From: Terriglobales bacterium
Lineage (GTDB): Bacteria > Acidobacteriota > Terriglobia > Terriglobales > Acidobacteriaceae
DNA: 52,490 nt
Direction of reading: 5' to 3'
NCBI GenBank assembly: GCA_035567895.1
Contig: DATMPC010000045.1
Span: 1-52,490 of the forward strand
Part shown: in pieces, positions 27,393-34,642 of the stretch
Layout: each line of letters opens with the position of its first letter
Position numbering within the stretch: the first letter of the stretch is position 1
Notes under the pieces: generated by a model
Database searches by the model: none
What the model saw: the letters and a program-made list of their open reading frames with translations, nothing else
What the model was told of the DNA's origin: nothing
Translations under genes and position numbers: made by a program

Positions 27393-27826
27393 AAGAATCC
27401 TCTTTTCTAAGAACCCCGTGCGGAACTCCTCAATCGGGTGGGAAGAACAACGAGACCTGCTGCACGGTAACTCTAAACGAAGGCCTAGGTAATTGGAACT
27501 ATTAGAGAGCGAGACGGTTGCATGACAAATACAAGGCGAAAAACAACCCGGGGGCAGTCGATTCGGCGACAAATTCATCCAAAGAGCCCGAAAACGGGCG
27601 AACACGAAGGCCACGAAGGAGAATGCAAGGTCACAAAGAGTTTCTCCGTGACCTTCTTTTTCTCCTTCCGTGGCCTTCGTGTTCGCCCCTCCTCGCTGTT
27701 TTCGATTGCGAGCGTGTGGGAACGCCAACGTACATGTACGACTGCGCATCGTTGTTACGCGCGTAACACATTTCTTTACGAATGATTTGTGATTGGCGGG
27801 TCCTGATGCCTACACTCCGACGAGCT
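27393..27826. other. Intergenic region with nested inverted repeat
   Basis: 434 bases between the divergent AsmA-like and secreted-protein genes. It contains the 93-bp nested inverted repeat at 27596-27688. Open frames here are by-products of that repeat. No consensus promoter is obvious. Confidence 0.6.
27596..27688. repeat. 93-bp nested inverted repeat
   Basis: Outer arms of about 29 bases (GGGCGAACACGAAGGCCACG at the left, matched by CGTGGCCTTCGTGTTCGCCC at the right, with one extra base) enclose a second pair, AAGGTCAC and GTGACCTT. The result is a long cruciform or RNA hairpin with an internal loop. It codes for nothing recognisable and lies between divergent genes, so it is not a simple terminator for either. 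Confidence 0.85.
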
Positions 27827-28738
27827 ATGAAGAAGCCCGCCATTCAAGCGCTATTGCTCGTCGGCCTTATGGCCTTGCCTGCCGCCGCCCAGCAAAGGGT
27901 ATTCGACTGGGTGCGCGACAACGATGAATCGGTGCGGCTGACGCCGGGGCTTCGACAAAAGACGCATTTGTACAATCCCGGCCAGGGCGGCAATATTAAG
28001 CTCGAAGTAACGGCGCAGAAGCCTGTTACGGTCGCGATAGTTCAGCGTCGCGATTGGGACGACGCCACGCAGGATCCGCAGGCGATCTATCGTCCGGCGG
28101 TAACGGATCACCTGCAATACCGCTGCGTGCAGGAGCACGTGCTGAGCACTATCTATAGCTGCTACCTTCCGGCTTCGGATGATTCCGTAGCGCTGATCCT
28201 TCGCGACGAACGCGCATTCGATCACGCCGTTCTCGCTGGCGTTGGAAACGCGCTAGGTGTTCCGCACGTTGCCGACGCTTTCGGCAGCGCGAACGAGGTT
28301 CGACTCCAGTATTACCGCTGGAGCTGCGTGGAAAACTGTTACCCCCCGCAATTCCGCGGCGTCCGGCTGGCAAAAGAAAAATACCAGTTAACCACTGTGC
28401 TCAAGGCCTTCAGTCTGCCGTTGCCCGAGCACGATGGTGAACAGGTAGACGTAAAGCTCAAGTCGTCCGTGCCCATGCTGGTAGCGGTGGTTCCATCGGA
28501 CATAGCGCAACAGCTCTACAGCAAGCCCGAAATGCTGCAGTCTGCGGTTGCCGGAGGAATTTGCCAGCAGCGCGCCGCCCAATCTGTCAACTTCGGATGC
28601 GAACTGAATCCAAACGGCGCGGCACAATCGCTGATCCTGATTCCCGAACCAAACGTTAATGTTCCAGCAAAATCCAAGGCTCAGATCGAATTGACTTCCG
28701 TGAAGTGCGTGGCCAATTGCCAGGGCTTTGCGAACTAA
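27827..28738 (+). CDS. Hypothetical secreted protein
   Basis: A 303-residue protein that I start at ATG 27827, where a signal peptide begins (MKKPAIQALLLVGLMALPAAAQQ less the last few residues); an ATG at 27806 is possible. The mature part has several Cys in pairs (YRCVQEHVLSTIYSCYLP, WSCVENCYPP and VKCVANCQGF), suggesting disulfides in the periplasm or outside the cell, and a beta-rich pattern (GGNIKLEVTAQKPVTVAIV). I recognise no family. It stands alone, with a 109-base gap to the next gene on the same strand. Confidence 0.75.
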   Translation: MKKPAIQALLLVGLMALPAAAQQRVFDWVRDNDESVRLTPGLRQKTHLYNPGQGGNIKLEVTAQKPVTVAIVQRRDWDDATQDPQAIYRPAVTDHLQYRCVQEHVLSTIYSCYLPASDDSVALILRDERAFDHAVLAGVGNALGVPHVADAFGSANEVRLQYYRWSCVENCYPPQFRGVRLAKEKYQLTTVLKAFSLPLPEHDGEQVDVKLKSSVPMLVAVVPSDIAQQLYSKPEMLQSAVAGGICQQRAAQSVNFGCELNPNGAAQSLILIPEPNVNVPAKSKAQIELTSVKCVANCQGFAN

Positions 28739-28847
28739 GCCCTGGCATCCTGGTACGTCTCTTATCCCGCGATCCGGTCGTTCCCTTTCCGCGAATTGTC
28801 CCATTCTGAGATAGTGATCGAGTACCATCTTTGACATCAGAGGAAAA

Positions 28848-29333
28848 ATGATTCGTCCTGTGACCCTCGTGTGCAGCATCCTCATGACATTCAGCCTTGT
28901 GCTGCTTTCACAGCCTTGCACAGCCCAAGCGTCGAAGAAAGCCAGTCCGGCAACTGCCAAGGAATTGGTTGGCATATGGGTTGGTTTTGATGATGACGAC
29001 CTTACGTTCACCGGCCTTGACCTTCGGGCCGACTCGACGGGCTACTGTGCTCGTACATCTCCAGTTGACACAATTCTCCACGACTACGGCGTGCAAGTGT
29101 ACCGAATCAAAAAATGGAGCATCAGCGGCTGGGATCTCACGATCGATGTAGCGCCCGTTACGGCAAATGCAGAAAGCGTGTATCTGAAAGGCCGCGCCAG
29201 AGGGATTGCCTCCTTGAAACTAGAAATAGGCGGGGTGAAGGACAAATGGAAAATGGGCATGCTCCTCTCCCCAGAATCTCGGGTAGAAGCTTCTAATCAG
29301 GAGACGAAGCACGCGATCGACGAGGCAAAGTAA
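28848..29333 (+). CDS. Hypothetical small secreted protein
   Basis: A 161-residue protein with a signal peptide (hydrophobic 5-20, then SQPCTAQA) and AGAGGA before the ATG. The mature domain contains LVGIWVGFDDDDLTFTGLDL, RADSTGYCAR and WDLTIDVAPV, a lipocalin- or DUF-like beta-barrel pattern of the type that begins LxGxWxG, then GIASLKLEIGG. No family assigned with confidence. The C-terminal tail is charged and probably disordered. Confidence 0.7.
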   Translation: MIRPVTLVCSILMTFSLVLLSQPCTAQASKKASPATAKELVGIWVGFDDDDLTFTGLDLRADSTGYCARTSPVDTILHDYGVQVYRIKKWSISGWDLTIDVAPVTANAESVYLKGRARGIASLKLEIGGVKDKWKMGMLLSPESRVEASNQETKHAIDEAK

Positions 29334-29559
29334 AGCTAGGAGGTTATTTCGTGTGTGGCTGGCTCAGCCAGCCGAGAATCGCTCAGTTTTGGAGCAAGTC
29401 GGCGATGTAGGTCCTCCCACGGGTGTCCGCCTTTCCTGCATCGAGCTGTTCGATCTCGGCGATGAAATTGACGCTCTTTCCGCAGGATTGCTAAACTAAC
29501 TTCTTGGCCATCAAAGGTTTTCCCTCCTTGGCCGACAATCCAGCAATGAAGGACCGTTC

Positions 29560-30270
29560 GTGCAGAGTTACACCCGTCATCAACTAAAGGAAGACAAATT
29601 TCAGGAAGTAACCCGTGGAGCCCTCGCACAGGCACAGGCGCATCGGCAGCAACTCACATTGCTTGGCATAGTCGTGCTCGTGTTGGTGCTTGCCGGCGGA
29701 GCCTATGGCTATTGGCGCAGCCATCAGGACGAGCAGGCCAGTGCAGAGTTGGGTAAGGCTCTGACAACCTATGCCACTCCTATCCGCGCGGCCGGAGCAT
29801 TGCCGGATCCAAATTTCCCCACCTACGGCAGTACGGCTGAGCGCGACACAGAGGCAGCCAAGCAGTTCCAGGCGGTTGCAGATAAGTTCCCTCGTACCGA
29901 TTCAGGAAAGAATGCCCTTTATATGGCGGCAGCGGCGGCGCTCGACGGCGGTCAATATGCCGAGGCTGAAAGCAAGTTCAAGAAGGTCGCAGAGACCGGC
30001 AACAAAGATTTGGCGGCGTTAGCCAAACTGGGACTAGCTTCGGTGTACGAGGCTACGAATCGGGATCAGGACGCGATCAACATTTACAACGAGCTAATCA
30101 AGAAGCCTACCCAATCGGTTTCCGCGCAACGCGCCCAGTTTGCGCTGGCCGACCTGTACGAACACAAGGACCCGGCACAAGCCAAGAGAATCTACGATCA
30201 GCTTGCCTTGGATAAATCGCCGACTGTTGCTCAGTTAGCAAAGCAGCGGCAGAGCGCGGTAAAGCAATAA
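29560..30270 (+). CDS. Membrane-anchored TPR protein (YfgM/BamD-like)
   Basis: A 236-residue protein starting at GTG 29560. A cytosolic N-terminus (RHQLKEDKFQEVTRGAL) precedes one helix at about 33-52 and a periplasmic region with tetratricopeptide-like repeats: AAKQFQAVADKFPRTDSGKN, AAAALDGGQYAEAESKFKKV, LGLASVYEATNRDQDAINIY and FALADLYEHKDPAQAKRIYD. The N-terminal pattern is like the YfgM family, ancillary to the Sec translocon and periplasmic chaperones. Function inferred from family only. A hairpin after the stop separates it from the convergent gene. Confidence 0.82.
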   Translation: MQSYTRHQLKEDKFQEVTRGALAQAQAHRQQLTLLGIVVLVLVLAGGAYGYWRSHQDEQASAELGKALTTYATPIRAAGALPDPNFPTYGSTAERDTEAAKQFQAVADKFPRTDSGKNALYMAAAAALDGGQYAEAESKFKKVAETGNKDLAALAKLGLASVYEATNRDQDAINIYNELIKKPTQSVSAQRAQFALADLYEHKDPAQAKRIYDQLALDKSPTVAQLAKQRQSAVKQ

Positions 30271-30282
30271 GGCAGCTCAAAG

Positions 30283-30356
30283 GCAGCAATAAGCGATTAG
30301 CAATTAGCGAACCAGGTTTAGTTAATTGCTAATCGCTGACTTTCATTGCTGCTTTT
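30283..30356. terminator. Bidirectional hairpin between convergent genes
   Basis: GCAGCAAT and AGCGATTAGCAATTA on the left pair with TAATTGCTAATCGCT and ATTGCTGC on the right (30323-30352), followed by TTTT on the plus strand. It lies 13 bases after the TPR gene stop, and its right arm enters the 3' end of the minus-strand reductase gene. A terminator serving at least the TPR gene is likely. Confidence 0.65.
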
Positions 30357-31458
30357 GAAACAAACTCTCCCACTCTTCTGCCTTCGCCAGCGGCTTTGCT
30401 GCGATCTTCAGATTCGCTTCCACGTGTTCCTTGCGACGCATTCCCACCAGTGCGCTTGTCACGGCAGGCGCTGAGCGCGCGAATTGAATCGCGGCTTCTG
30501 GATCGGTGTCACAATCCATACGTTCGCGAACGACCTCCGGCAGCCGTGATGCAAGTTTCCCCTGTAGCAGGGAGGCACTGGCGAACACGGCCATGCCCAG
30601 TTCGCGGGCGGTAGTCAGCAACGAAACCTGCCTCGCTCCAATGTTCTGATTGTCTTTCGTGAAGGCCTCCGGCAGTCCCAGATTGAAAGGCAATTGGATC
30701 GCGCGGAAATGGTGTCCATCGCCGCCAACTTCGCGCGCAATGGCCACAATCTGCGCCAAGTCGAGATAGTCTTTCGCACTACGATCCTGGCGGTAGCCGT
30801 TCCACGTTGCGGTACCGTAGACACGAATCTTGTTCGCGACCACCTCCCCTTCCAGTGATACAAATGCGCGGCGCAGGCGGTCATGAAACGTGTCGCGCGA
30901 TACTTCCCCTAGCTGCTGCTCCGGATTGTGAATGTAGAACACATCGATGGTTTCGAGTCCCAGATTCTGCCGCGAACGCTCGAGTTGATTCTTCAGATAG
31001 GACGGCGCCATGCAGTGCATTCCCCCAACGAGCTCCTCACGTGGAACGATGCCAGTTTCGATGTATTCCTGGATGAAATAGCGTCGAGGGTCCGCAGGCA
31101 CAGTGCCGTCGTAGGTCAGATAGCCCGCCTTCGTGCAAATCAGTAACTCGTCGCGTTGCGCGTGCATCTGCTTGATGGCCGCGCCGATGCTGCGTTCAGA
31201 CCTCTGAAAACGATAGTTGATTGCGGAATCGATGACGTTCACGCCGTTCGCAATCGCCGCCAATACGGCCTCGGTGTAGCGGTGATCGGTAGCGGAGTCG
31301 ACTTCACCGAGATATGTACCTATGCCCACGGAGGACAGCAAGAGATGACTCAGGTGAGGCACGTGTTCCGGCTGACGGAAGTGTCCGGCGGCGGAGAGTT
31401 TCGGAAATCGTGCGGAGAATCGAGCAGTGCCCGAGTGAGAGGCGTGGCCTACAACCAT
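30343..31458 (-). CDS. Aldo/keto reductase family protein
   Basis: Up to 371 residues. The TIM-barrel AKR pattern starts at SSVGIGTYLGE near residue 42, so the first 30 residues may be extra and the true start later. Seen: VNVIDSAINYRFQRSE (the NxxDTAxxY segment with the catalytic Asp and Tyr), LLICTKAGY with the Lys, DVFYIHNPEQQLGE with His replacing the usual site neighbours, and the C-terminal SAPAVTSALVGMRRKEHVEA, the NADPH-binding end. It should reduce carbonyls with NAD(P)H; substrate unknown. It lies alone between a terminator hairpin and a repeat-rich gap. Confidence 0.87.
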   Translation of the reverse strand: MVVGHASHSGTARFSARFPKLSAAGHFRQPEHVPHLSHLLLSSVGIGTYLGEVDSATDHRYTEAVLAAIANGVNVIDSAINYRFQRSERSIGAAIKQMHAQRDELLICTKAGYLTYDGTVPADPRRYFIQEYIETGIVPREELVGGMHCMAPSYLKNQLERSRQNLGLETIDVFYIHNPEQQLGEVSRDTFHDRLRRAFVSLEGEVVANKIRVYGTATWNGYRQDRSAKDYLDLAQIVAIAREVGGDGHHFRAIQLPFNLGLPEAFTKDNQNIGARQVSLLTTARELGMAVFASASLLQGKLASRLPEVVRERMDCDTDPEAAIQFARSAPAVTSALVGMRRKEHVEANLKIAAKPLAKAEEWESLFQKQQ

Positions 31459-31475
31459 CGTGGCAGTTTAACAAG

Positions 31476-31527
31476 AGATCGGGTGATCGGAAGAATCGGG
31501 TGATCGGGCCATCGGGTGATCGGGTGA
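31476..31527. repeat. Short tandem ATCGGGTG repeats
   Basis: GATCGGGTGATCGG-type units are repeated about four times with small variations (GATCGGGTGATCGGAAGA, ATCGGGTGATCGGGCC, ATCGGGTGATCGGGTG). It is immediately upstream of the aldo/keto reductase gene and non-coding. Confidence 0.75.
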
Positions 31528-31547
31528 AGTAACTGCCTGAATCCAAG

Positions 31548-31565
31548 AACGCAGCATGCTGCGTT
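31548..31565. repeat. Perfect 18-bp palindrome
   Basis: AACGCAGCATGCTGCGTT is a perfect palindrome; its inner GCAGCATGCTGC recurs at 20989-21000. Both copies are intergenic. It may be a protein-binding site or a small repetitive element. Confidence 0.8.
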
Positions 31566-31588
31566 GGCACAAAATTCGTCACACCACT

Positions 31589-31653
31589 GTGGCACAGTCG
31601 CCCTCGGCTGTGGCTCCTCCGAAAGCGAACACAGGCGGGAGCGCCTGTGCCAC
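31589..31653. repeat. 65-bp inverted repeat (GTGGCACAG ends)
   Basis: GTGGCACAG at the left end pairs with CTGTGCCAC at the right end, and the right half carries its own hairpin ACAGGCGGGAGCGCCTGT. It lies just past the 3' end of the tonB-like gene, so it could stop its transcript, but there is no T-run on the minus strand. Confidence 0.7.
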
Positions 31654-31671
31654 AAGGTTGCTCTTCGGAAT

Positions 31672-32385
31672 TTATCGATTCAACACAAAGTTCACCGTGA
31701 TCGTGGACTGCACGACTATCGGTTCCTGATTCAGCAAGAACGGACGATACTGCCATTGTTCCACGGCAACCATCGCTGGCCTCACGAGCAGCGGTGGACC
31801 ACTAACAGCTTGCACATGCTCTACTCGACCGTCTTTGCCAACCGTCGCGAGCAACACCACCGCCCCTTCGACTCGCAGCTGCTTTGCAATGATCGGATAC
31901 TCGGGAATTACTTTGTGGATGAGCCCGCCTAACTGCATTTCGGAGACGCGGGGCGGCTTGGTCGGATGTGGCTGCGTCACCGTAATCATCGACGGACCGC
32001 TGCTGATGATATTCGTGATCGGAATCGCGTTGGCACAGTTAGACTCGCAAGGTGGACCAGTAGAGATCCACCCGCTCGGCGGTCCTACTTGCTCGTCATT
32101 ATGTGTCGTTGTTGGATGACTCGTGAACGTGAGCCGAACCGTCTCAGTCGGAGAAGCAATGCTTGGACTACTGGTCGTTGTTCGTTCCATAGTGGGCGGC
32201 TGCTGCACGCTCGTCATCTGGATACTTGGTGGTAGCGGAACGAATTGCAGACGTTCCAGGTGAAACAACGGAATGGCAAGAGCGACGGCCAGGGCCAGGC
32301 TCTGTAAAAGCACAGAAGCGAATTTGCTCCAGGCGGCGCGGTGAGCTGGGTGGGGGGCCGATTCCAACAAACTATCAGCAAACAT
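31672..32385 (-). CDS. TonB family energy-transducing protein
   Basis: A 237-residue TonB-like protein. I start it at ATG 32385, preceded by a strong GGGAGGGAGAA; the frame continues upstream but not plausibly. One N-terminal helix (about 22-42, VLLQSLALAVALAIPLF) anchors it; a Thr/Pro/Ser-rich periplasmic linker follows, then a TonB C-terminal domain with LIHKVIPEYPIIAKQLRVEG, VVLLATVGKDGRVEHVQAVS and a terminal VEQWQYRPFL. It would pass proton-motive energy to outer-membrane receptors. ExbB is not in the window; an ExbD-like gene lies 4.4 kb away. Confidence 0.88.
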   Translation of the reverse strand: MFADSLLESAPHPAHRAAWSKFASVLLQSLALAVALAIPLFHLERLQFVPLPPSIQMTSVQQPPTMERTTTSSPSIASPTETVRLTFTSHPTTTHNDEQVGPPSGWISTGPPCESNCANAIPITNIISSGPSMITVTQPHPTKPPRVSEMQLGGLIHKVIPEYPIIAKQLRVEGAVVLLATVGKDGRVEHVQAVSGPPLLVRPAMVAVEQWQYRPFLLNQEPIVVQSTITVNFVLNR

Positions 32386-32449
32386 GACTTCTCCCTCCCA
32401 TATGGGATAAGGAGACTGACACCGCGGGAAAGACTCTCGGTGCCTGATC

Positions 32450-32485
32450 AACGCAAAAATAAAAGCCGCTCGTGGGAGCGGCTTT
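32450..32485 (-). terminator. Rho-independent terminator of the Skp/OmpH-like gene
   Basis: A perfect 10-bp stem, AAAGCCGCTC with GAGCGGCTTT around GTGG, followed on the minus strand by TTTTATTTTTG. It lies 25 bases beyond the minus-strand stop at 32510. Confidence 0.9.
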
Positions 32486-32509
32486 CCGGGAAACCTGGAA
32501 CTAAAATTC

Positions 32510-33211
32510 CTATTTTGGTGTCGTGCCGGTCGAAGCCGGCTTAGGCGCAGCGGGGAGCGGAGTCGTGCGGTGCGGAACCGGGTTACTGGCAGGCGGCGTT
32601 GATGTCGCTGCCTTCGGCGCAGGAGCCGCAACGCCGGAGACAGTGTTATAGGCGTCGATGACTGGCTTGGTGATATCCACTGACGGCGCCGCCCACAGCA
32701 CCGGGCTCTGCTGCGACGAGACGTCGATCACAACTGCATAGCCGTTCTGTTTGGCGTAGTTATCGAGCGACTGCATAAGCTTGCCGCCGATACGCTGCGC
32801 GATCTCATTCGATTGCGTCTGGTATTCATTCTGCGCGTCTTCGAGGTTGCGCTGCAGAATCTTCTGCTTGGATTCAATGGCTTGCACACGCTTGCTGCGC
32901 TCATCGTCGTTCAGCTTGTCGGTCTGCGCAGCGAGCTGTTTCTTCAGGTTGTCGACTTCGTCGCTCAGGCTCTTGAGCTCGATCTGCTTGGGCTCGAACT
33001 TCTTCTGCAGAGCATCCAGATCACGCTGGCCTTCGTTGGTGTTAGCAATTGCGGCCTGGATGTTGACGATCGCTACCTTATTAGGGCCGGCAATCACGGA
33101 ATTCGTGCTGGTGGAAGGGGCTGCGTTGGTTGCGGCTGCCGCGGTTTGCGCCACAGCTCCGGCTGAAAGCAGGGCCGCGACCGAGAGGGTTGAAACAATC
33201 TTGCGTGTCAT
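32510..33211 (-). CDS. Skp/OmpH family periplasmic chaperone-like protein
   Basis: A 233-residue protein with a signal peptide (I start at ATG 33211; hydrophobic VSTLSVAALLSAGAVAQ). KVAIVNIQAAIANTNEGQRD is the OmpH opening, followed by a coiled-coil rich in Lys, Gln and Asp (about 70-140) and a return segment ending YAVVIDVSSQQSPVLWAA and DITKPVIDAYN. This is the Skp tentacle design, which holds unfolded outer-membrane proteins in the periplasm. The C-terminal 45 residues are Pro/Ala-rich, longer than the family norm. A terminator follows; the usual bamA partner is not adjacent. Confidence 0.88.
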   Translation of the reverse strand: MTRKIVSTLSVAALLSAGAVAQTAAAATNAAPSTSTNSVIAGPNKVAIVNIQAAIANTNEGQRDLDALQKKFEPKQIELKSLSDEVDNLKKQLAAQTDKLNDDERSKRVQAIESKQKILQRNLEDAQNEYQTQSNEIAQRIGGKLMQSLDNYAKQNGYAVVIDVSSQQSPVLWAAPSVDITKPVIDAYNTVSGVAAPAPKAATSTPPASNPVPHRTTPLPAAPKPASTGTTPK

Positions 33212-33766
33212 ATTGTTGCGCTTAAAAACTCCTTGATTCCGTTCGGGATCGGCCCCGGGTGTCACCTATTGATGCCGTGGACGGGCGAATACTGCCGTAT
33301 TCCTAGCATTCCGGCTGACGCTCGCCGGCCCCTTGCGAGGTTTTCCTGGCGGGGTACGGATTCTCGCATTATAGGAGTACCGCGCGCAGAAAAGCAACGA
33401 AGTGCAAGTAATCAATCGTTAATGACCACCGTCGAAATCTCTTGTGTTTGCAGTGGGATAATCCGGCTCAGGTGAACGCTTCCACAGGGTTACGGAGCGC
33501 ACCTGAGGCGGGTCATTTTGCGCATGGGGAAACGCCTTAGAAAACTAAGGAGAAACACTCAACGGCAATCAAGTCGGAGCTGTGAACCGGCAGAGGCACG
33601 TTACCAGAGGCCATCCAGAGGGCAAAAAGCCTCTTCTCTGGTATAATCCAAGCGCGTTAGATGCACTTGGTTGTGAGCGGTCCGCGCCTCAAAGCTGGTC
33701 CTGCCTGCAGTATCTTCCGATTGACATCTCAGCGTAATTCACAAGATTAAAGGATTAGAGCAACGT
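33212..33766. other. Intergenic region: skp promoter and long csp leader
   Basis: 555 bases between divergent genes. It contains a TATAAT at 33642-33647, a preceding ACCAGAG/CTCTGGT hairpin, and a leader of about 115 bases before the cold-shock gene. No coding potential was recognised. The promoter of the minus-strand Skp-like gene is not identifiable by eye. Confidence 0.6.
33603..33654 (+). promoter_or_regulatory. Probable promoter of the cold-shock gene
   Basis: TATAAT (33642-33647) is a perfect -10 hexamer. The -35 position shows only AGGGCA, so recognition may depend on an extended element (GG directly precedes TATAAT) or an activator. The bases before it form two nested inverted repeats, ACCAGAG/CTCTGGT and AGAGGGC/GCCTCT, overlapping the -35 position. 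The implied leader of about 115 bases fits cold-shock genes, which are controlled by leader structure. Confidence 0.55.
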
Positions 33767-33967
33767 ATGGAACAAGGCACAGTAAAGTGGTTCAACGACG
33801 CGAAGGGGTACGGATTCATCAGCCGCCAAAACGGTGAAGATGTCTTCGTGCACTTTTCGGCAATTCAGGCCAACGGTTTCCGCAGCCTGAAAGAAGGTCA
33901 GCCGGTGCAGTTTACCGTCGTAAAGGGACCCAAAGGTTGGCAGGCAGAGAGCGTCCAACCGCTCTAA
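33767..33967 (+). CDS. Cold-shock protein (CspA family)
   Basis: A 66-residue cold-shock domain protein, an RNA chaperone binding single-stranded nucleic acid. [15 protein letters not shown] contains RNP1-like KGYGFI, and DVFVHFSAI is the RNP2 motif. The length is typical. A strong terminator follows, and the leader of about 115 bases suggests post-transcriptional control. Confidence 0.96.
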   Translation: MEQGTVKWFNDAKGYGFISRQNGEDVFVHFSAIQANGFRSLKEGQPVQFTVVKGPKGWQAESVQPL

Positions 33968-33987
33968 TCCTGAAATACCGAACGACC

Positions 33988-34018
33988 AAAGGCGGCCGAA
34001 AGGCCGCCTTTTAGTTTT
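33988..34018 (+). terminator. Rho-independent terminator of the cold-shock gene
   Basis: AAAGGCGGCC pairs with GGCCGCCTTT around GAAA, followed by a T-rich tail (TTAGTTTTT). It lies 20 bases after the stop. Confidence 0.93.
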
Positions 34019-34227
34019 TGGAAGCGCCAGCGATAAGCGATTAGCGATAACCAATTAGCTGAATTAGGGCCATTTAAGAGGCACTTCGAAGCTACCTTTG
34101 TGCTCTTTGTGACCTCCGTGCTCACTTCCCGGTTTGCCGAATCTGCCAAAATTCCCTTACACTAGAAGTTCCCGGTAAACTCGCGGAGAGGCTCCGTGTG
34201 CCCCGGTGATCCAAAGGAAGGCTTTAA

Positions 34228-34458
34228 GTGAAGGAAAAGATTCATCCCGCATACAACGAAATCCGCGTAATGTGCGCTTGCGGGAACTCATTTACCACCC
34301 GATCCACGCATAAGGGCGATATCCACCTGGAAATCTGCTCGAATTGCCACCCGTTTTTCACCGGCAAACAGAAGCTGGTCGACACCGCTGGACGCGTCGA
34401 ACGGTTCCGCCGCAAGTACGCAAAAGCCGGCGAAGCGGCCAAAACGGGCACCAAATAG
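34228..34458 (+). CDS. rpmE: 50S ribosomal protein L31
   Basis: A 76-residue L31 starting at GTG 34228, with AAGGAAGG upstream. It is the zinc-binding form: [18 protein letters not shown] carries the first Cys pair and [20 protein letters not shown] the second, both intact. [10 protein letters not shown] at the C-terminus is typical. A strong terminator follows directly. Confidence 0.96.
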   Translation: MKEKIHPAYNEIRVMCACGNSFTTRSTHKGDIHLEICSNCHPFFTGKQKLVDTAGRVERFRRKYAKAGEAAKTGTK

Positions 34459-34487
34459 GGCTCGGAAATCGCGGTTTTGCGCCATCA

Positions 34488-34512
34488 GCCCTCGCTTCGG
34501 CGAGGGCTTTTT
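34488..34512 (+). terminator. Rho-independent terminator of rpmE
   Basis: GCCCTCGC and GCGAGGGC form an 8-bp stem around a TTCG tetraloop, followed by TTTTT. It lies 29 bases after the rpmE stop. Confidence 0.94.
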
Positions 34513-34642
34513 GGTGCTTAAATGCTGTGCTAAGCACGATCAGCCGCGCCAAACGACGCGCGATCGGAACAGTCGGCGACAGTCGGCGGGGCCTTCGGTG
34601 GCACCTGCGGGGCTTGTTATGCAGCCTTACAATCATTAATAA

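Noticed and set aside
27393-27749. N-terminal extension of the AsmA-like protein
   Set aside because: The extra 119 codons cross the nested inverted repeat and have no protein-like features; ATG 27392 has a ribosome-binding site and starts the membrane anchor.
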